Assembly: GCA_016280395.1 (NCBI GenBank)
Contig: JAEEGQ010000056.1
Location: 62,001 to 126,000 of the forward strand
Reading direction: 5' to 3'
Source of the DNA: Lachnospiraceae bacterium
GTDB lineage: Bacteria; Bacillota; Clostridia; Lachnospirales; Lachnospiraceae
DNA length: 64,000 bases
Each line of letters begins with the position of its first letter. Within the stretch, counting starts at the first letter, position 1. The notes beneath the pieces were generated by a model that searched no databases, was not told the DNA's origin, and saw only the letters and a program-made list of their open reading frames with translations. The position numbers were made by a program, and so were the translations under genes. Shown piece by piece: positions 26,400-35,081 of the stretch.

Positions 26400-27833
26400 A
26401 TGAAGGAGTTTATAAAGGGAGCAAATCCGTATATGCCGCTCTGGGAGCATGTGCCCGACGGTGAACCGCGGGTATTTGAGCACAACGGGGAAAAGCGTGT
26501 CTACGTGTACGGTTCGCACGACATTGAACGCACGCAGTACTGCGGGCGCAATTATGTTGTGTGGTCAGCCCCTGTGGACGATCTGACCGACTGGAAGTAT
26601 CACGGGGTCGCATACGAAACGCATTATGATTCGGTACTGTTTGCGCCCGACGTTGTAAAGAAAGGCGACAGATACTATATGTACGCGGCAGAAAAATGCG
26701 GCAGTCTTATTGTTGTGGCATCTTCTGACAGCCCTTTTGGCCCGTTTGAGGCTCCGAAAGAGACAAAGCTTGGCTTTGATCCCGGGATCCTTGTTGATGA
26801 CGACGGGCGCGTTTACGCTTACTGGGGCGGCTGCGCTGCCCCCTGCTATATAGCCGAGCTTGAAGACGATATGGCGACCATAAAAGAAGGTACAATTGTT
26901 TCGAATCCGCTCGGTCATTCCACATGCCCGTGGGACCCCAAAGACGACGGCCATATCAGCCTTGAGGACGGATTTTTCGAAGCTTCAAGCCCCAGGAAAG
27001 TCCTGGGAAAGTATGTGTATATCTATTCAAAACGCTATGAGGTTCCCGTGCCGGAACTTGGTGTGTTTGAGCCGAATAACGGCTTTTTGTCATATCGCTT
27101 CGCGGACAGTCCGTTCGGACCTTTCCATGACGGAGGCGACATAAGCTTCAACGGCGGCGAGATACTGAAAAGTCCGGAAGGTACCGGAATACAGACATAT
27201 CAATGGGGCAACAACCACGGATCGATCATGGAAGTAAACGGAAAATGGTACATTTTCTATCATCGCCAGACAGGTCTTAACGAATATTCGCGCCAGGCCA
27301 TGCTCGAGCCGGTTGATGTTGCAATGGGAAAAGACGGTAAGCTCTATATCGGCGATGTGAAATATGCCGGCGGTGAGCCCGTATCTTCGGGGCCTGCAGA
27401 GATGACATCCCAGGGAGCGCATATCAACGGGCTAGATGCCCGTAAGTGGATCTCCGCAGGTTATGCCTGCCATATATACGGCAGCAGCAAACGCGCATAT
27501 GTACGGCCGGGCTATGAAATAAGAGACGATATCTCAACGCCTGTAGCCGGTATCACAAGCGGAACCACAGTCGGTTTCCGGTATCTGCAGTTTGGTCCGA
27601 ATACACCCGGGACTGTGACTGTTGTTCTTGAGAAAGCCGTAAAAGCTGTGATAAAGGTAAGACTGGATTCATACAGGGGGCGCGCGATCGCGGAGCTTAG
27701 ATCCGACGGATCGCAAGTATTGCTTACAGAAAGCCTTTGTACCGGGGTTATCGGAAAACACGCGGTCTATTTCGAATTCCTTACGGAAGATCCGGATACA
27801 GAGATCGTATTTGACAGGTTCACATTCGATTAA
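26400..27833 (+). CDS. GH43-family glycosidase with C-terminal beta-sandwich module
   Basis: 477-residue five-bladed propeller enzyme of family 43 (xylosidase/arabinofuranosidase group), with no signal peptide and so probably cytoplasmic. The N-terminus NPYMPLWEHVPDGEPRVF with VYGSHD after it gives the usual first blade and probable catalytic base. FAPDVVKKGDRYYMYAA, LGFDPGILVDDDGRVYAYWGG and EASSPRKVLGKYVYIYSK give later blades, the last holding the probable acid E. Residues about 345-477 form a CBM6-like beta-sandwich. It would cut oligosaccharides brought in by the ABC transporter encoded nearby. GH5 follows on the same strand after 131 bases. Confidence 0.88.
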   Translation: MKEFIKGANPYMPLWEHVPDGEPRVFEHNGEKRVYVYGSHDIERTQYCGRNYVVWSAPVDDLTDWKYHGVAYETHYDSVLFAPDVVKKGDRYYMYAAEKCGSLIVVASSDSPFGPFEAPKETKLGFDPGILVDDDGRVYAYWGGCAAPCYIAELEDDMATIKEGTIVSNPLGHSTCPWDPKDDGHISLEDGFFEASSPRKVLGKYVYIYSKRYEVPVPELGVFEPNNGFLSYRFADSPFGPFHDGGDISFNGGEILKSPEGTGIQTYQWGNNHGSIMEVNGKWYIFYHRQTGLNEYSRQAMLEPVDVAMGKDGKLYIGDVKYAGGEPVSSGPAEMTSQGAHINGLDARKWISAGYACHIYGSSKRAYVRPGYEIRDDISTPVAGITSGTTVGFRYLQFGPNTPGTVTVVLEKAVKAVIKVRLDSYRGRAIAELRSDGSQVLLTESLCTGVIGKHAVYFEFLTEDPDTEIVFDRFTFD

Positions 27834-27964
27834 GCCTCTGATTTTTATGGTAAAACCTGTCTTGAAAATACATTGAAATAGCTGTCATTTACGGATATCT
27901 TTTTAATATGGATCAAAGGCTTGACATATAGCCTTAAGCTAACCTTATAAAGGGGAAGATACCT

Positions 27965-30418
27965 ATGAAAAGAATCAAAATGACAGCTGTTTTAATGATC
28001 ATTATCCTGTGTTTTGCCGCATGCGGGAAGCCGGATCCAACCGGCACGCCTTCCGCCTCTTTGACGGATACGCCCGCTACGCCTACAGATGTTCCCGCTA
28101 CGCCTACAAGCGCGCCGGATATCCTTAACGGCGCGCTTGACGGTTCGGACACAAGCGAGGCTGTGGCCGGGGCAACTAAGGATTTCATCAAAGTCTCGAT
28201 CAATGTTTACTTTAATGACGCAGAGCACAATTATTTTAAGAACGAAGCCGGCAGCGTACTGTATATCTCAAAAGAAGGCACTTATGTCATGACCTTCGAC
28301 TGTGACAAGGATCTTTCGGACGGTGCCAAAGACCTCGGTATTTCTTCGCTTTCAAACCTTACCGCGATCTACTTTCTTGACGCAGGTGTCGCGGAAGGTG
28401 CGCAGTCTCCGCTCAAAGCCGCAAACATCAAATACGAAAAGGTTGTTGTTGACGGCAAAGAACTGACGCTCACAAACAACACTCCAAAGTCCGCTTTTAA
28501 AAGCAACGGCGTTTTTGATACAAACGACCCTATAAATTCCTGGGACGGCTCCGTTGTGGAGGAAGTGGCTGTGAGCAATCATGTCCTTAACTTTACGGAT
28601 CCGTCAAGACCGAAAAAGATCAGCATAACCTTTACCCTGAGCGATCTTGTATGGGGCGGGGATGCTCCGGCGGATACTCCCACTCCCACCCCCACTCCAA
28701 CACAGGCAGCAGGCGGTAATTCCGGCACCGGCTATACCAATACCGCTGTATTCAGCAATCTTGACTTTACAAATATGGATGCGCTCACCCTTTCTAAATA
28801 TATGGGTAACGGCATCAACCTCGGAAACACTTTTGAAGCCTACGGGCACACGTCTCTGGGCGTTTTCGGGCAGGTGCAGAGCTATGAAACGCTCTGGGGC
28901 CAGCCTGTCACAACGGAAGCCATAATAAAGGGCATGAAGGACTGCGGCTTTGACACGCTCCGTATCCCTGTTGCGTGGACAAACATGATGGCTTTCGAAT
29001 CCGGTGATTACACGATCAACACAAAATACCTGGACCGCGTTCAGCAGATAGTGGACTGGGCTGTTAAAGCCGAGATGTTCGTCATCGTGAACGATCACTG
29101 GGACGGCGGATGGTGGGGAATGTTCGGCTCGAAAACACCTGAAACCGTTAATAAAGCCTGGGCGCTGTATGAATCGATGTGGAAGCAGATCGCGGAGCGT
29201 TTCAAAGACTACTCCGAACTGCTCATATTTGAATCCGCAAACGAAGAACTTGGCAACAACCTTAACGATAACACCCTTTGCACCGATTCCGGAAACCTTT
29301 CTGAACAGGGCAAATACGATACGACAAACGCGATAAACCAGAAATTCGTTGATATCGTAAGAGCATCCGGCGGCAAGAACGCAAACAGGTTCCTGCTCAT
29401 AGCCGGTTACAACACAAATATCGCCAACACACTTGACTCGCGGTTTAAGATGCCCAAAGATACCGCATCAAAGAAGCTGTTTGTATCCATACACTATTAT
29501 GACCCGTGGAACTATGCAGGCGCCGAAAACGACGCAAGATGGGGCCTTAAAAAAGAGTATGAATACATGAACGATAAATTCGCATCCTTAAAGAAGTTCA
29601 CGGATGCGGGCTACGGTGTGATCATCGGTGAATACGGCGCGCTTCCTGTCTACGACAGCGCCACAAAGACGCATACTCTCAAGCAGAACACATACGAATA
29701 TACCGAAAACCTGCTCAACAACTGCGATATTTACAACTACGTCCCCGTGCTCTGGTCCTGCAACGATTTCTATGTAAGAACAAAGCAGACAATGTGCGAG
29801 GAAAAGATGACCGAGCTGTTCACCTCGCGCTGCTATGCCGAAGAGGCAAAGAGTGGCGAAGATGCGGCCGCAAAGGCTAAAAAAGCTGTTGAAACGGCAA
29901 CGGCCGCTGCCATTGAAATGTGGGAAGATGTTGAAGCCTACGAGCCCGGAACACCTGTGGCATGGATCATGTGGAACGGCGGTGCGGGTACGTACAGCGT
30001 TGGCGATGTGTTCAACCCTGCGGATAACACCGAAGGGATCACGGCTCATAATGCTATCGTCGACAAGCCCGGCGCGTACGAGGTAAGCCTTGATTTTGCG
30101 GGCGGAAACGACGGCCTGACGTTCGCAGCGCTTGCTATCGCGGACGGCGAGGTTCTTTATCCCGGCAGCTACATCCTTATAGATTCCATAACGATCGACG
30201 GCAACCCGCTCACACTTACAGGCGTTCCCTATACTACATCCGATGACGGAAAATGCCTGCGTGTAAACCTCTTAAACGAGTGGGTTGATAAGGCGCCGGA
30301 CGGCTCGAGATGCCTGACAGCCCCGATCAGCAGCTGCTCTCCCACTGTCGTGGACAAGACACAGCTTGTGGGAATAAAGAACATTACCATTAAATTCAGG
30401 CTCATCAGACTGAACTAA
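27965..30418 (+). CDS. GH5 endoglucanase-type lipoprotein with two accessory modules
   Basis: 817-residue extracellular lipoprotein. Signal ending at Cys20, a Thr/Pro linker, an accessory beta-module (about 72-228), a second Pro/Thr linker (234-250), a GH5 barrel (about 262-620) and a C-terminal beta-module (about 665-817). In GH5, RIPVAW, NDHWDGGWW, acid/base E427 in FESANEEL, H510 in SIHYYDPW and nucleophile E556 in IIGEYGA are all present, so cellulase, mannanase or xyloglucanase activity is expected. The C-terminal module resembles residues 340-470 of the anchored protein at 36573-38771. A weak promoter (TTGAAA, 17 bases, TATCTT) is at 27873-27901. Confidence 0.93.
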   Translation: MKRIKMTAVLMIIILCFAACGKPDPTGTPSASLTDTPATPTDVPATPTSAPDILNGALDGSDTSEAVAGATKDFIKVSINVYFNDAEHNYFKNEAGSVLYISKEGTYVMTFDCDKDLSDGAKDLGISSLSNLTAIYFLDAGVAEGAQSPLKAANIKYEKVVVDGKELTLTNNTPKSAFKSNGVFDTNDPINSWDGSVVEEVAVSNHVLNFTDPSRPKKISITFTLSDLVWGGDAPADTPTPTPTPTQAAGGNSGTGYTNTAVFSNLDFTNMDALTLSKYMGNGINLGNTFEAYGHTSLGVFGQVQSYETLWGQPVTTEAIIKGMKDCGFDTLRIPVAWTNMMAFESGDYTINTKYLDRVQQIVDWAVKAEMFVIVNDHWDGGWWGMFGSKTPETVNKAWALYESMWKQIAERFKDYSELLIFESANEELGNNLNDNTLCTDSGNLSEQGKYDTTNAINQKFVDIVRASGGKNANRFLLIAGYNTNIANTLDSRFKMPKDTASKKLFVSIHYYDPWNYAGAENDARWGLKKEYEYMNDKFASLKKFTDAGYGVIIGEYGALPVYDSATKTHTLKQNTYEYTENLLNNCDIYNYVPVLWSCNDFYVRTKQTMCEEKMTELFTSRCYAEEAKSGEDAAAKAKKAVETATAAAIEMWEDVEAYEPGTPVAWIMWNGGAGTYSVGDVFNPADNTEGITAHNAIVDKPGAYEVSLDFAGGNDGLTFAALAIADGEVLYPGSYILIDSITIDGNPLTLTGVPYTTSDDGKCLRVNLLNEWVDKAPDGSRCLTAPISSCSPTVVDKTQLVGIKNITIKFRLIRLN

Positions 30419-30474
30419 AAAACAAAAACACCGTATTTTCAGCTTTTGTCTTTATTTGCGGCAAGTGTTTATGT

Positions 30475-30480
30475 TATAAT
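30475..30480 (+). promoter_or_regulatory. Likely -10 box of the YesN-type gene
   Basis: TATAAT 39 bases before the start codon. The -35 region holds no good match, as expected if an activator is needed. Confidence 0.4.
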
Positions 30481-30518
30481 GCCTTCGGGAGTAAACAACA
30501 CTTTCAGAGGCAGGAACG

Positions 30519-32060
30519 ATGAGATCACTTTACATCGCAGATGACGAAAAAGCTATAAGAGACGGCATTAAACTGTTAATAGACTGGGCAGGGTTAGGCT
30601 ATGCCCTGTGCGGAGAGGCCGGCAACGGCACCGATGCCGCAGAAGACATAGCCCGCCTTAAGCCCGACCTTGTGCTCATGGATATCCGTATGCCCGGAAA
30701 AAGCGGTCTGGACGCAATTCGCGACCTTACAACAGACGGCTTTGAAGGGCATTTTATTATCCTTTCGGGCTTTTCGGATTTCAAGTATGCCCAGGCCGCA
30801 ATGAAGTACAATGTCCGTCACTACCTTACAAAACCGATAGATGAAGACGAGCTTGTATCCGCGGTAAACGAGATATCCGCCCTGCTCGACAGCAGAGCGG
30901 ACGCAAAGTCAAAAGAACAGTTCCTTCGCAGCCGTTCCAAAAAAGAGATAATCCAGGACATCCTTAACCACAGCATAGACTTGAAGCGGCTGTCTCCCGA
31001 AGAGTTCGGGCTTAATGCTGACAAGTATCAGATCGTTGCCTATGAGGATTTTAACGAATCCGGGAAAAATCTCTCTTACCGCTTTTCCGATCTTTTTAAT
31101 GCTGCGGGCAGTGATTCGGGCGTGTCGGTGCATTTTACCTATAAGGGCTACGACCTTCTCCTGCTGCTCGGCAACCCCGGCATCATGCGTTTTGACAGAT
31201 TTCTCGCGCATTACGAGGATTCGCCCGAGGAGGGCAGCCCCCTTGACAGTATCTTTATCGCCTACGGCAGCATAGTAGATTCTCTCGGGGATATAACCGA
31301 TTCCTACAAACAGGCCGAAGAGCTGCTCAGGCGCAGGTTTTTCTGCGTTCAGGGCCAGCATGTCCTCGGTTACAAGGACCTTCCTTCCGTGAAAAACTGT
31401 CCGGAGAAACTTGAATCCTCAAGAATAGACGGATTTACAGGCGAGATAACGGATTTTCTGCAGACCTTCAACAGACGGAAGGTGGCTGAAGCCCTGTATT
31501 CCCTTGAGGAATACCTGTATCATGTTGATGCGGGCATTTCCGAAGTAAAGCTGTTCCTTGCAGATCTGTATCTCAGGATAAAGGATGTGATGACCCATCG
31601 CCACAGCACTGTCACGCTTCCCTTCGATTCAAACTCCGAGATAATCGATTTCATAAACAGACAGCATTATCTTTACGAGATAATCTTCTACTTCTCTCAC
31701 TGCTTCGAGGGCCTTATGGGTGCTCTCGGCCATTCGTCGAGAGACAGTGTTATCGACGATATCCTCTACTACATAGACCATAATTACAATACAAACCTTA
31801 AGCTTGAAACCATCGCATCCCTGTTCGGATATAACAGTTCCTACCTCGGAAAGATATTTACAAAGACCGTTGGAGACAGCTTTAACACATATGTTGACAG
31901 GAAGCGTATAGAGCACGCGACAAAAATGCTTAAAGAGGGCAATCTCAAGGTTTACGAAATAGCCGAAAAGACCGGCTACAGCAATGTCGATTACTTCCAC
32001 AAGAAGTTCAAGAAATATGTGGGCGTAAGTCCTGCAGAATATCGCGCAAAAAACAGCTGA
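30519..32060 (+). CDS. YesN-type response regulator with AraC DNA-binding domain
   Basis: 513-residue regulator. The N-terminal receiver domain carries the acidic pair after YIADD, the phosphorylation site D54 in LVLMDIRMPG and the lysine in YLTKPIDED. A long central helical region follows (about 130-400). The C-terminal AraC-type double helix-turn-helix reads NLKLETIASLFGYNSSYLGKIF and KVYEIAEKTGYSNVDYFHKKFKKY. Such regulators are paired with YesM-type kinases and control glycan-uptake operons. Here the kinase gene lies 7 kb away on the other strand (38922-40733), flanking the transporter. Its 3' end is six bases from repeat copy 2. Confidence 0.93.
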   Translation: MRSLYIADDEKAIRDGIKLLIDWAGLGYALCGEAGNGTDAAEDIARLKPDLVLMDIRMPGKSGLDAIRDLTTDGFEGHFIILSGFSDFKYAQAAMKYNVRHYLTKPIDEDELVSAVNEISALLDSRADAKSKEQFLRSRSKKEIIQDILNHSIDLKRLSPEEFGLNADKYQIVAYEDFNESGKNLSYRFSDLFNAAGSDSGVSVHFTYKGYDLLLLLGNPGIMRFDRFLAHYEDSPEEGSPLDSIFIAYGSIVDSLGDITDSYKQAEELLRRRFFCVQGQHVLGYKDLPSVKNCPEKLESSRIDGFTGEITDFLQTFNRRKVAEALYSLEEYLYHVDAGISEVKLFLADLYLRIKDVMTHRHSTVTLPFDSNSEIIDFINRQHYLYEIIFYFSHCFEGLMGALGHSSRDSVIDDILYYIDHNYNTNLKLETIASLFGYNSSYLGKIFTKTVGDSFNTYVDRKRIEHATKMLKEGNLKVYEIAEKTGYSNVDYFHKKFKKYVGVSPAEYRAKNS

Positions 32061-32066
32061 TCATCA

Positions 32067-32193
32067 ATCGAGTAGGCTGACGCCTACTCGATTCGACGGG
32101 TCATCTCGCGTACGAAGTCCGCTCAATGACCGTTCGCTCAGCCCTCGTCCAGCAAGCGAGCTTGCTGCCGAGGGCATTCGCTTATCGCACAAA
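32067..32193. repeat. Structured 127-bp repeat, copy 2
   Basis: Same orientation as 19299-19425 with a single base difference. It begins six bases after the yesN-type stop codon and ends at a bidirectional terminator hairpin. As with copy 1, the terminator of a minus-strand gene adjoins the right end; flanking sequence is otherwise unrelated. Confidence 0.9.
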
Positions 32194-32194
32194 T

Positions 32195-32232
32195 AAAGCC
32201 CGGAACCGGTCAAACAACCGGTTCCGGGCTTT
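32195..32232. terminator. Bidirectional rho-independent terminator
   Basis: Perfect 16-bp stem AAAGCCCGGAACCGGT/ACCGGTTCCGGGCTTT with a loop of six, between the converging YesN-type and substrate-binding-protein genes; T/A runs lie on both sides. Confidence 0.92.
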
Positions 32233-32261
32233 TCCTGAGAGGAATAAAAAGTTAGGAGAGA

Positions 32262-34043
32262 TTATTTTTTTGTCCTTTCTGCTTCTTCAAGGGCGTGCCT
32301 CTTTACCGCCTCGTCCTGTGACCACTTCTTGCATTTCTCGTAACCGTATGCAATCGCTGTGTTTATCATCTGCTGGACATAATAGTTGAACTCGCCGTCG
32401 GAGCTTGCGTAGATCGCTTTCCAGCTGTAATCCACGATACAGGTCGTAACCTGCTTCCAGATAAGCTCGAAATCGTCGTCCATTTCGGCCTCGGTATACT
32501 CGATCGCAGGAGCCATCCTGTAATCGAGGGTTTCCATGTATTCTCCCATTGTCTCGGCACCGGTATAAGCGGTCCAATCACGCTGGATATCGTAGTTGCT
32601 GTCAAGAAGGATGCTCCTCCAATACTTGTTGTCGTATGTATCGCCTGTAGTATTGGGATTGATCTCATTGACGGACCATGTGGTGTTGTTTATCTGAAGC
32701 TCACCGTCATGGAACGTTCCGCCCGCATAGATCCCGGCCTCTTCTTCGGTCATGATGGTGTTCTCTTTATCGTTTATTGCCTTCTTTCCGAACTCTGTAA
32801 GGCAGGCACGTCCCTGATCGTCATAATACCAGGTTACGCCTTTGGGGCCGTAAAGGGATTCCATGTAGCCGTCAGGGGTGCACAGCCAGTTGATTATCTG
32901 CATGCAAAGTTCGGGATGTTCCGTGTTCGCACCGATGGTCCATACACGGTTTCCGCCGTAAGGACTCATGCCGTAGCAGAGCGGTACGGCATCCTGGGGA
33001 ACCATCGTGTACATGTATTTACCTTCTGACATGTGTGCGTCGGTGTTGTAGCTGAGGCTGCCGGCATAGTTGAAGATAGAGAAGAATACGCCGCCGACCT
33101 TAAGTTTCTCGATCATTTCCGTGTATGTCTGTGACATGGAGTTGGGATCGAGGAGCTTTTTCTGATAGAGAGTGTTGAAGAATTTCAGGGATGTAAGGTA
33201 CGGGCCGTCCTTTTCAAGTGCATCATGGAAAGTGCCGGTGTCCGGGTCGTATATGCCGAGCTGGAACTCGTCATATCCCCAGTAAGCTGTTGCAAAGGCC
33301 TTTACGTACATTACCATGTTTCCGTCCCAGTCAGGCCAGATGGATACCGCATATGTCGGATTCCCGTTCTCATCTGTCGGGCAGATCTCCTTCATGCGCT
33401 CGAACAGTGTAACAAGGTCGTCAAGGTTCTTTACAACAGGATACCCGAGGGCCTTATAAAGATCCCAGCGGACATCCCATGTATAGAAGAACTGTTCATG
33501 GGACTCACTCGAAAGGGCAACGGAATGGCCAAAACCGTACAGGGCATTGCTTTCGCCTTCGGTAATGGTGGAGGTGAGCTTCTTGTTGGCTTCAAGCGCT
33601 GTTCCCATGTGATCCCTCATGTACTGGCCGTATTTATTCAGCAGATCGTATTTGTTCCAGTCGAGCAGCATGTCGTTCTTTACGGCTCTCTTGTAATCGT
33701 TGCCGGTCGAACCGAAAACCACTATATCTCCAAGCTTTCCGGCTTCCATACGCGTATCAAAAACACCGTCGGAATCAGGGATTATCGTGAGTTTTACGTT
33801 GAACTTGTCAAGCAGGAGCTTGGCGCACCATCCCTGCTGTTCTCCCGAATAATTGGCAAGCTGCGAATACACCACGATCTCAACGGGGTCCTTTTTATCG
33901 CCGTTACCGTTATTATTCTCGCCTGCGCCGTTTGTCACGTTGTTTTCGCCGCGCTGGCCGGTAGGCTGGTTACCGCAGCCCGCAACCGACAGCACCATAG
34001 CGATCACAAGAACGATCGCAGTCATTCTTTTAAATGCTTTCAT
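32262..34043 (-). CDS. ABC transporter substrate-binding lipoprotein
   Basis: 593-residue extracellular solute-binding protein (family 1, LipO/LplA type). The signal peptide ends in the lipobox VAGC (Cys23), followed by an Asn/Gly-rich linker. The remainder has the usual two-lobed length for binding oligosaccharides. It is the last gene of a minus-strand unit whose two permease genes precede it by 49 bases; no ATPase gene is included, as usual for this class, which shares a MsmK-type ATPase encoded elsewhere. Together with the GH5/GH43 enzymes it probably takes up beta-linked oligosaccharides. Confidence 0.93.
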   Translation of the reverse strand: MKAFKRMTAIVLVIAMVLSVAGCGNQPTGQRGENNVTNGAGENNNGNGDKKDPVEIVVYSQLANYSGEQQGWCAKLLLDKFNVKLTIIPDSDGVFDTRMEAGKLGDIVVFGSTGNDYKRAVKNDMLLDWNKYDLLNKYGQYMRDHMGTALEANKKLTSTITEGESNALYGFGHSVALSSESHEQFFYTWDVRWDLYKALGYPVVKNLDDLVTLFERMKEICPTDENGNPTYAVSIWPDWDGNMVMYVKAFATAYWGYDEFQLGIYDPDTGTFHDALEKDGPYLTSLKFFNTLYQKKLLDPNSMSQTYTEMIEKLKVGGVFFSIFNYAGSLSYNTDAHMSEGKYMYTMVPQDAVPLCYGMSPYGGNRVWTIGANTEHPELCMQIINWLCTPDGYMESLYGPKGVTWYYDDQGRACLTEFGKKAINDKENTIMTEEEAGIYAGGTFHDGELQINNTTWSVNEINPNTTGDTYDNKYWRSILLDSNYDIQRDWTAYTGAETMGEYMETLDYRMAPAIEYTEAEMDDDFELIWKQVTTCIVDYSWKAIYASSDGEFNYYVQQMINTAIAYGYEKCKKWSQDEAVKRHALEEAERTKK

Positions 34044-34092
34044 AAGCTCTCCTCTCTGTGTGAGACCGGAACTGCACCCGGCCCTCTTCCTG

Positions 34093-35058
34093 TCAGCCTT
34101 TTACGGCTCCAAGCATTATACCCTTTTCAAAATACTTCTGCATCCAGGGATAAACAAGCAGGATGGGAAGCACTGTCACCATCGCAATGGTGTATTTTAT
34201 CACCTTTCCCGAGTTCAGCTGGCTTATGATCTTTTCCAGATCCGAAGAAGACCTTCCCGTATCGATGACCGATGCGATGTTGCTGGACTGGTTGAGCCAG
34301 ATGTACAGCTTGTGCTGCAGTGTGTGCAGGTTCGGTGAGTTCTGCATGTTGATGACCGAATCCATGAAGGAGTTCCAGTGTCCCACCGCTCCGAAGATCG
34401 CTATCGTGGCGAGGATCGGTTTTGAAAGCGGAAGGATCACCTTGCGGAATATCATCATGTGACCGGCTCCGTCTATAAACGCGCTTTCTTCAAGCTCTCC
34501 CGGGATCGATTCGATGTAGGTCTTTACAAGTATGATGTTGAAGGGCTGTACTATCGCCGGGATTATATACCCGAGGAAATTGTCCGTAAGACCGAGCATC
34601 AGCATATTTGTATAGCCCGGGATAAGACCGGCATTAAAATACATGGTGATAACGAGGAATCTGTACCAGAACTTGCGGTTCCACATTTCCTTCTTTGTCA
34701 CAAGATATCCACAGAAGGCGGATGCCACCACCATCAGCGCGGTACCGATGACCGTTCTTGACACCGTTACGACGAAGGCGCGTCCAAGATCGCTCAATGC
34801 CAGAAGATCTTTGTAGTTCTGCAGTGTGAATCCTATCGGATAGAAATTGACATCACCGCGCGCCACCATCTCACTGTTTGAAACGGTGTTTATGAACAGA
34901 TAGTAAAAGGGGAAGAAGCATAAAAGTGCGAACAATCCGAATACCAGATAATCGGTGATCAAGAACGCTGCATCCCCGCCCTTTAGTTTAACATGTTTTT
35001 TCCGCTTGTTACAAGAGGCTTTTAGAACATCGATCGAGATTTCTTCCTGATTTGCCAT
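34093..35058 (-). CDS. Carbohydrate ABC permease (LplC-type)
   Basis: 321-residue inner-membrane permease with six predicted spans. The cytoplasmic EAA loop that contacts the ATPase reads ELEESAFIDGAGHMMIFRKVILPLSKP. The segment is slightly degenerate at the start (EESAFIDGAG). It belongs to the CUT1/LplC group and would form a dimer with the next permease. The start lies 24 bases after the stop of that gene. Confidence 0.93.
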   Translation of the reverse strand: MANQEEISIDVLKASCNKRKKHVKLKGGDAAFLITDYLVFGLFALLCFFPFYYLFINTVSNSEMVARGDVNFYPIGFTLQNYKDLLALSDLGRAFVVTVSRTVIGTALMVVASAFCGYLVTKKEMWNRKFWYRFLVITMYFNAGLIPGYTNMLMLGLTDNFLGYIIPAIVQPFNIILVKTYIESIPGELEESAFIDGAGHMMIFRKVILPLSKPILATIAIFGAVGHWNSFMDSVINMQNSPNLHTLQHKLYIWLNQSSNIASVIDTGRSSSDLEKIISQLNSGKVIKYTIAMVTVLPILLVYPWMQKYFEKGIMLGAVKG

Positions 35059-35081
35059 TGCAGGTCTTTGCTCCTTTCTCC

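Noticed and set aside
27921-27951. TTGACA and TATAAA before the GH5 gene
   Set aside because: Spacing is 19 and the -10 would overlap the ribosome-binding site, leaving no leader. The weaker pair at 27873-27901 is preferred.
30421-30470. Possible terminator after the GH5 gene
   Set aside because: T-rich stretch is present but no stable stem could be drawn; read-through into the YesN-type gene is possible.
33225-34229. 334-residue open frame on the plus strand
   Set aside because: Antisense to the substrate-binding-protein gene; composition follows the codons of that gene.
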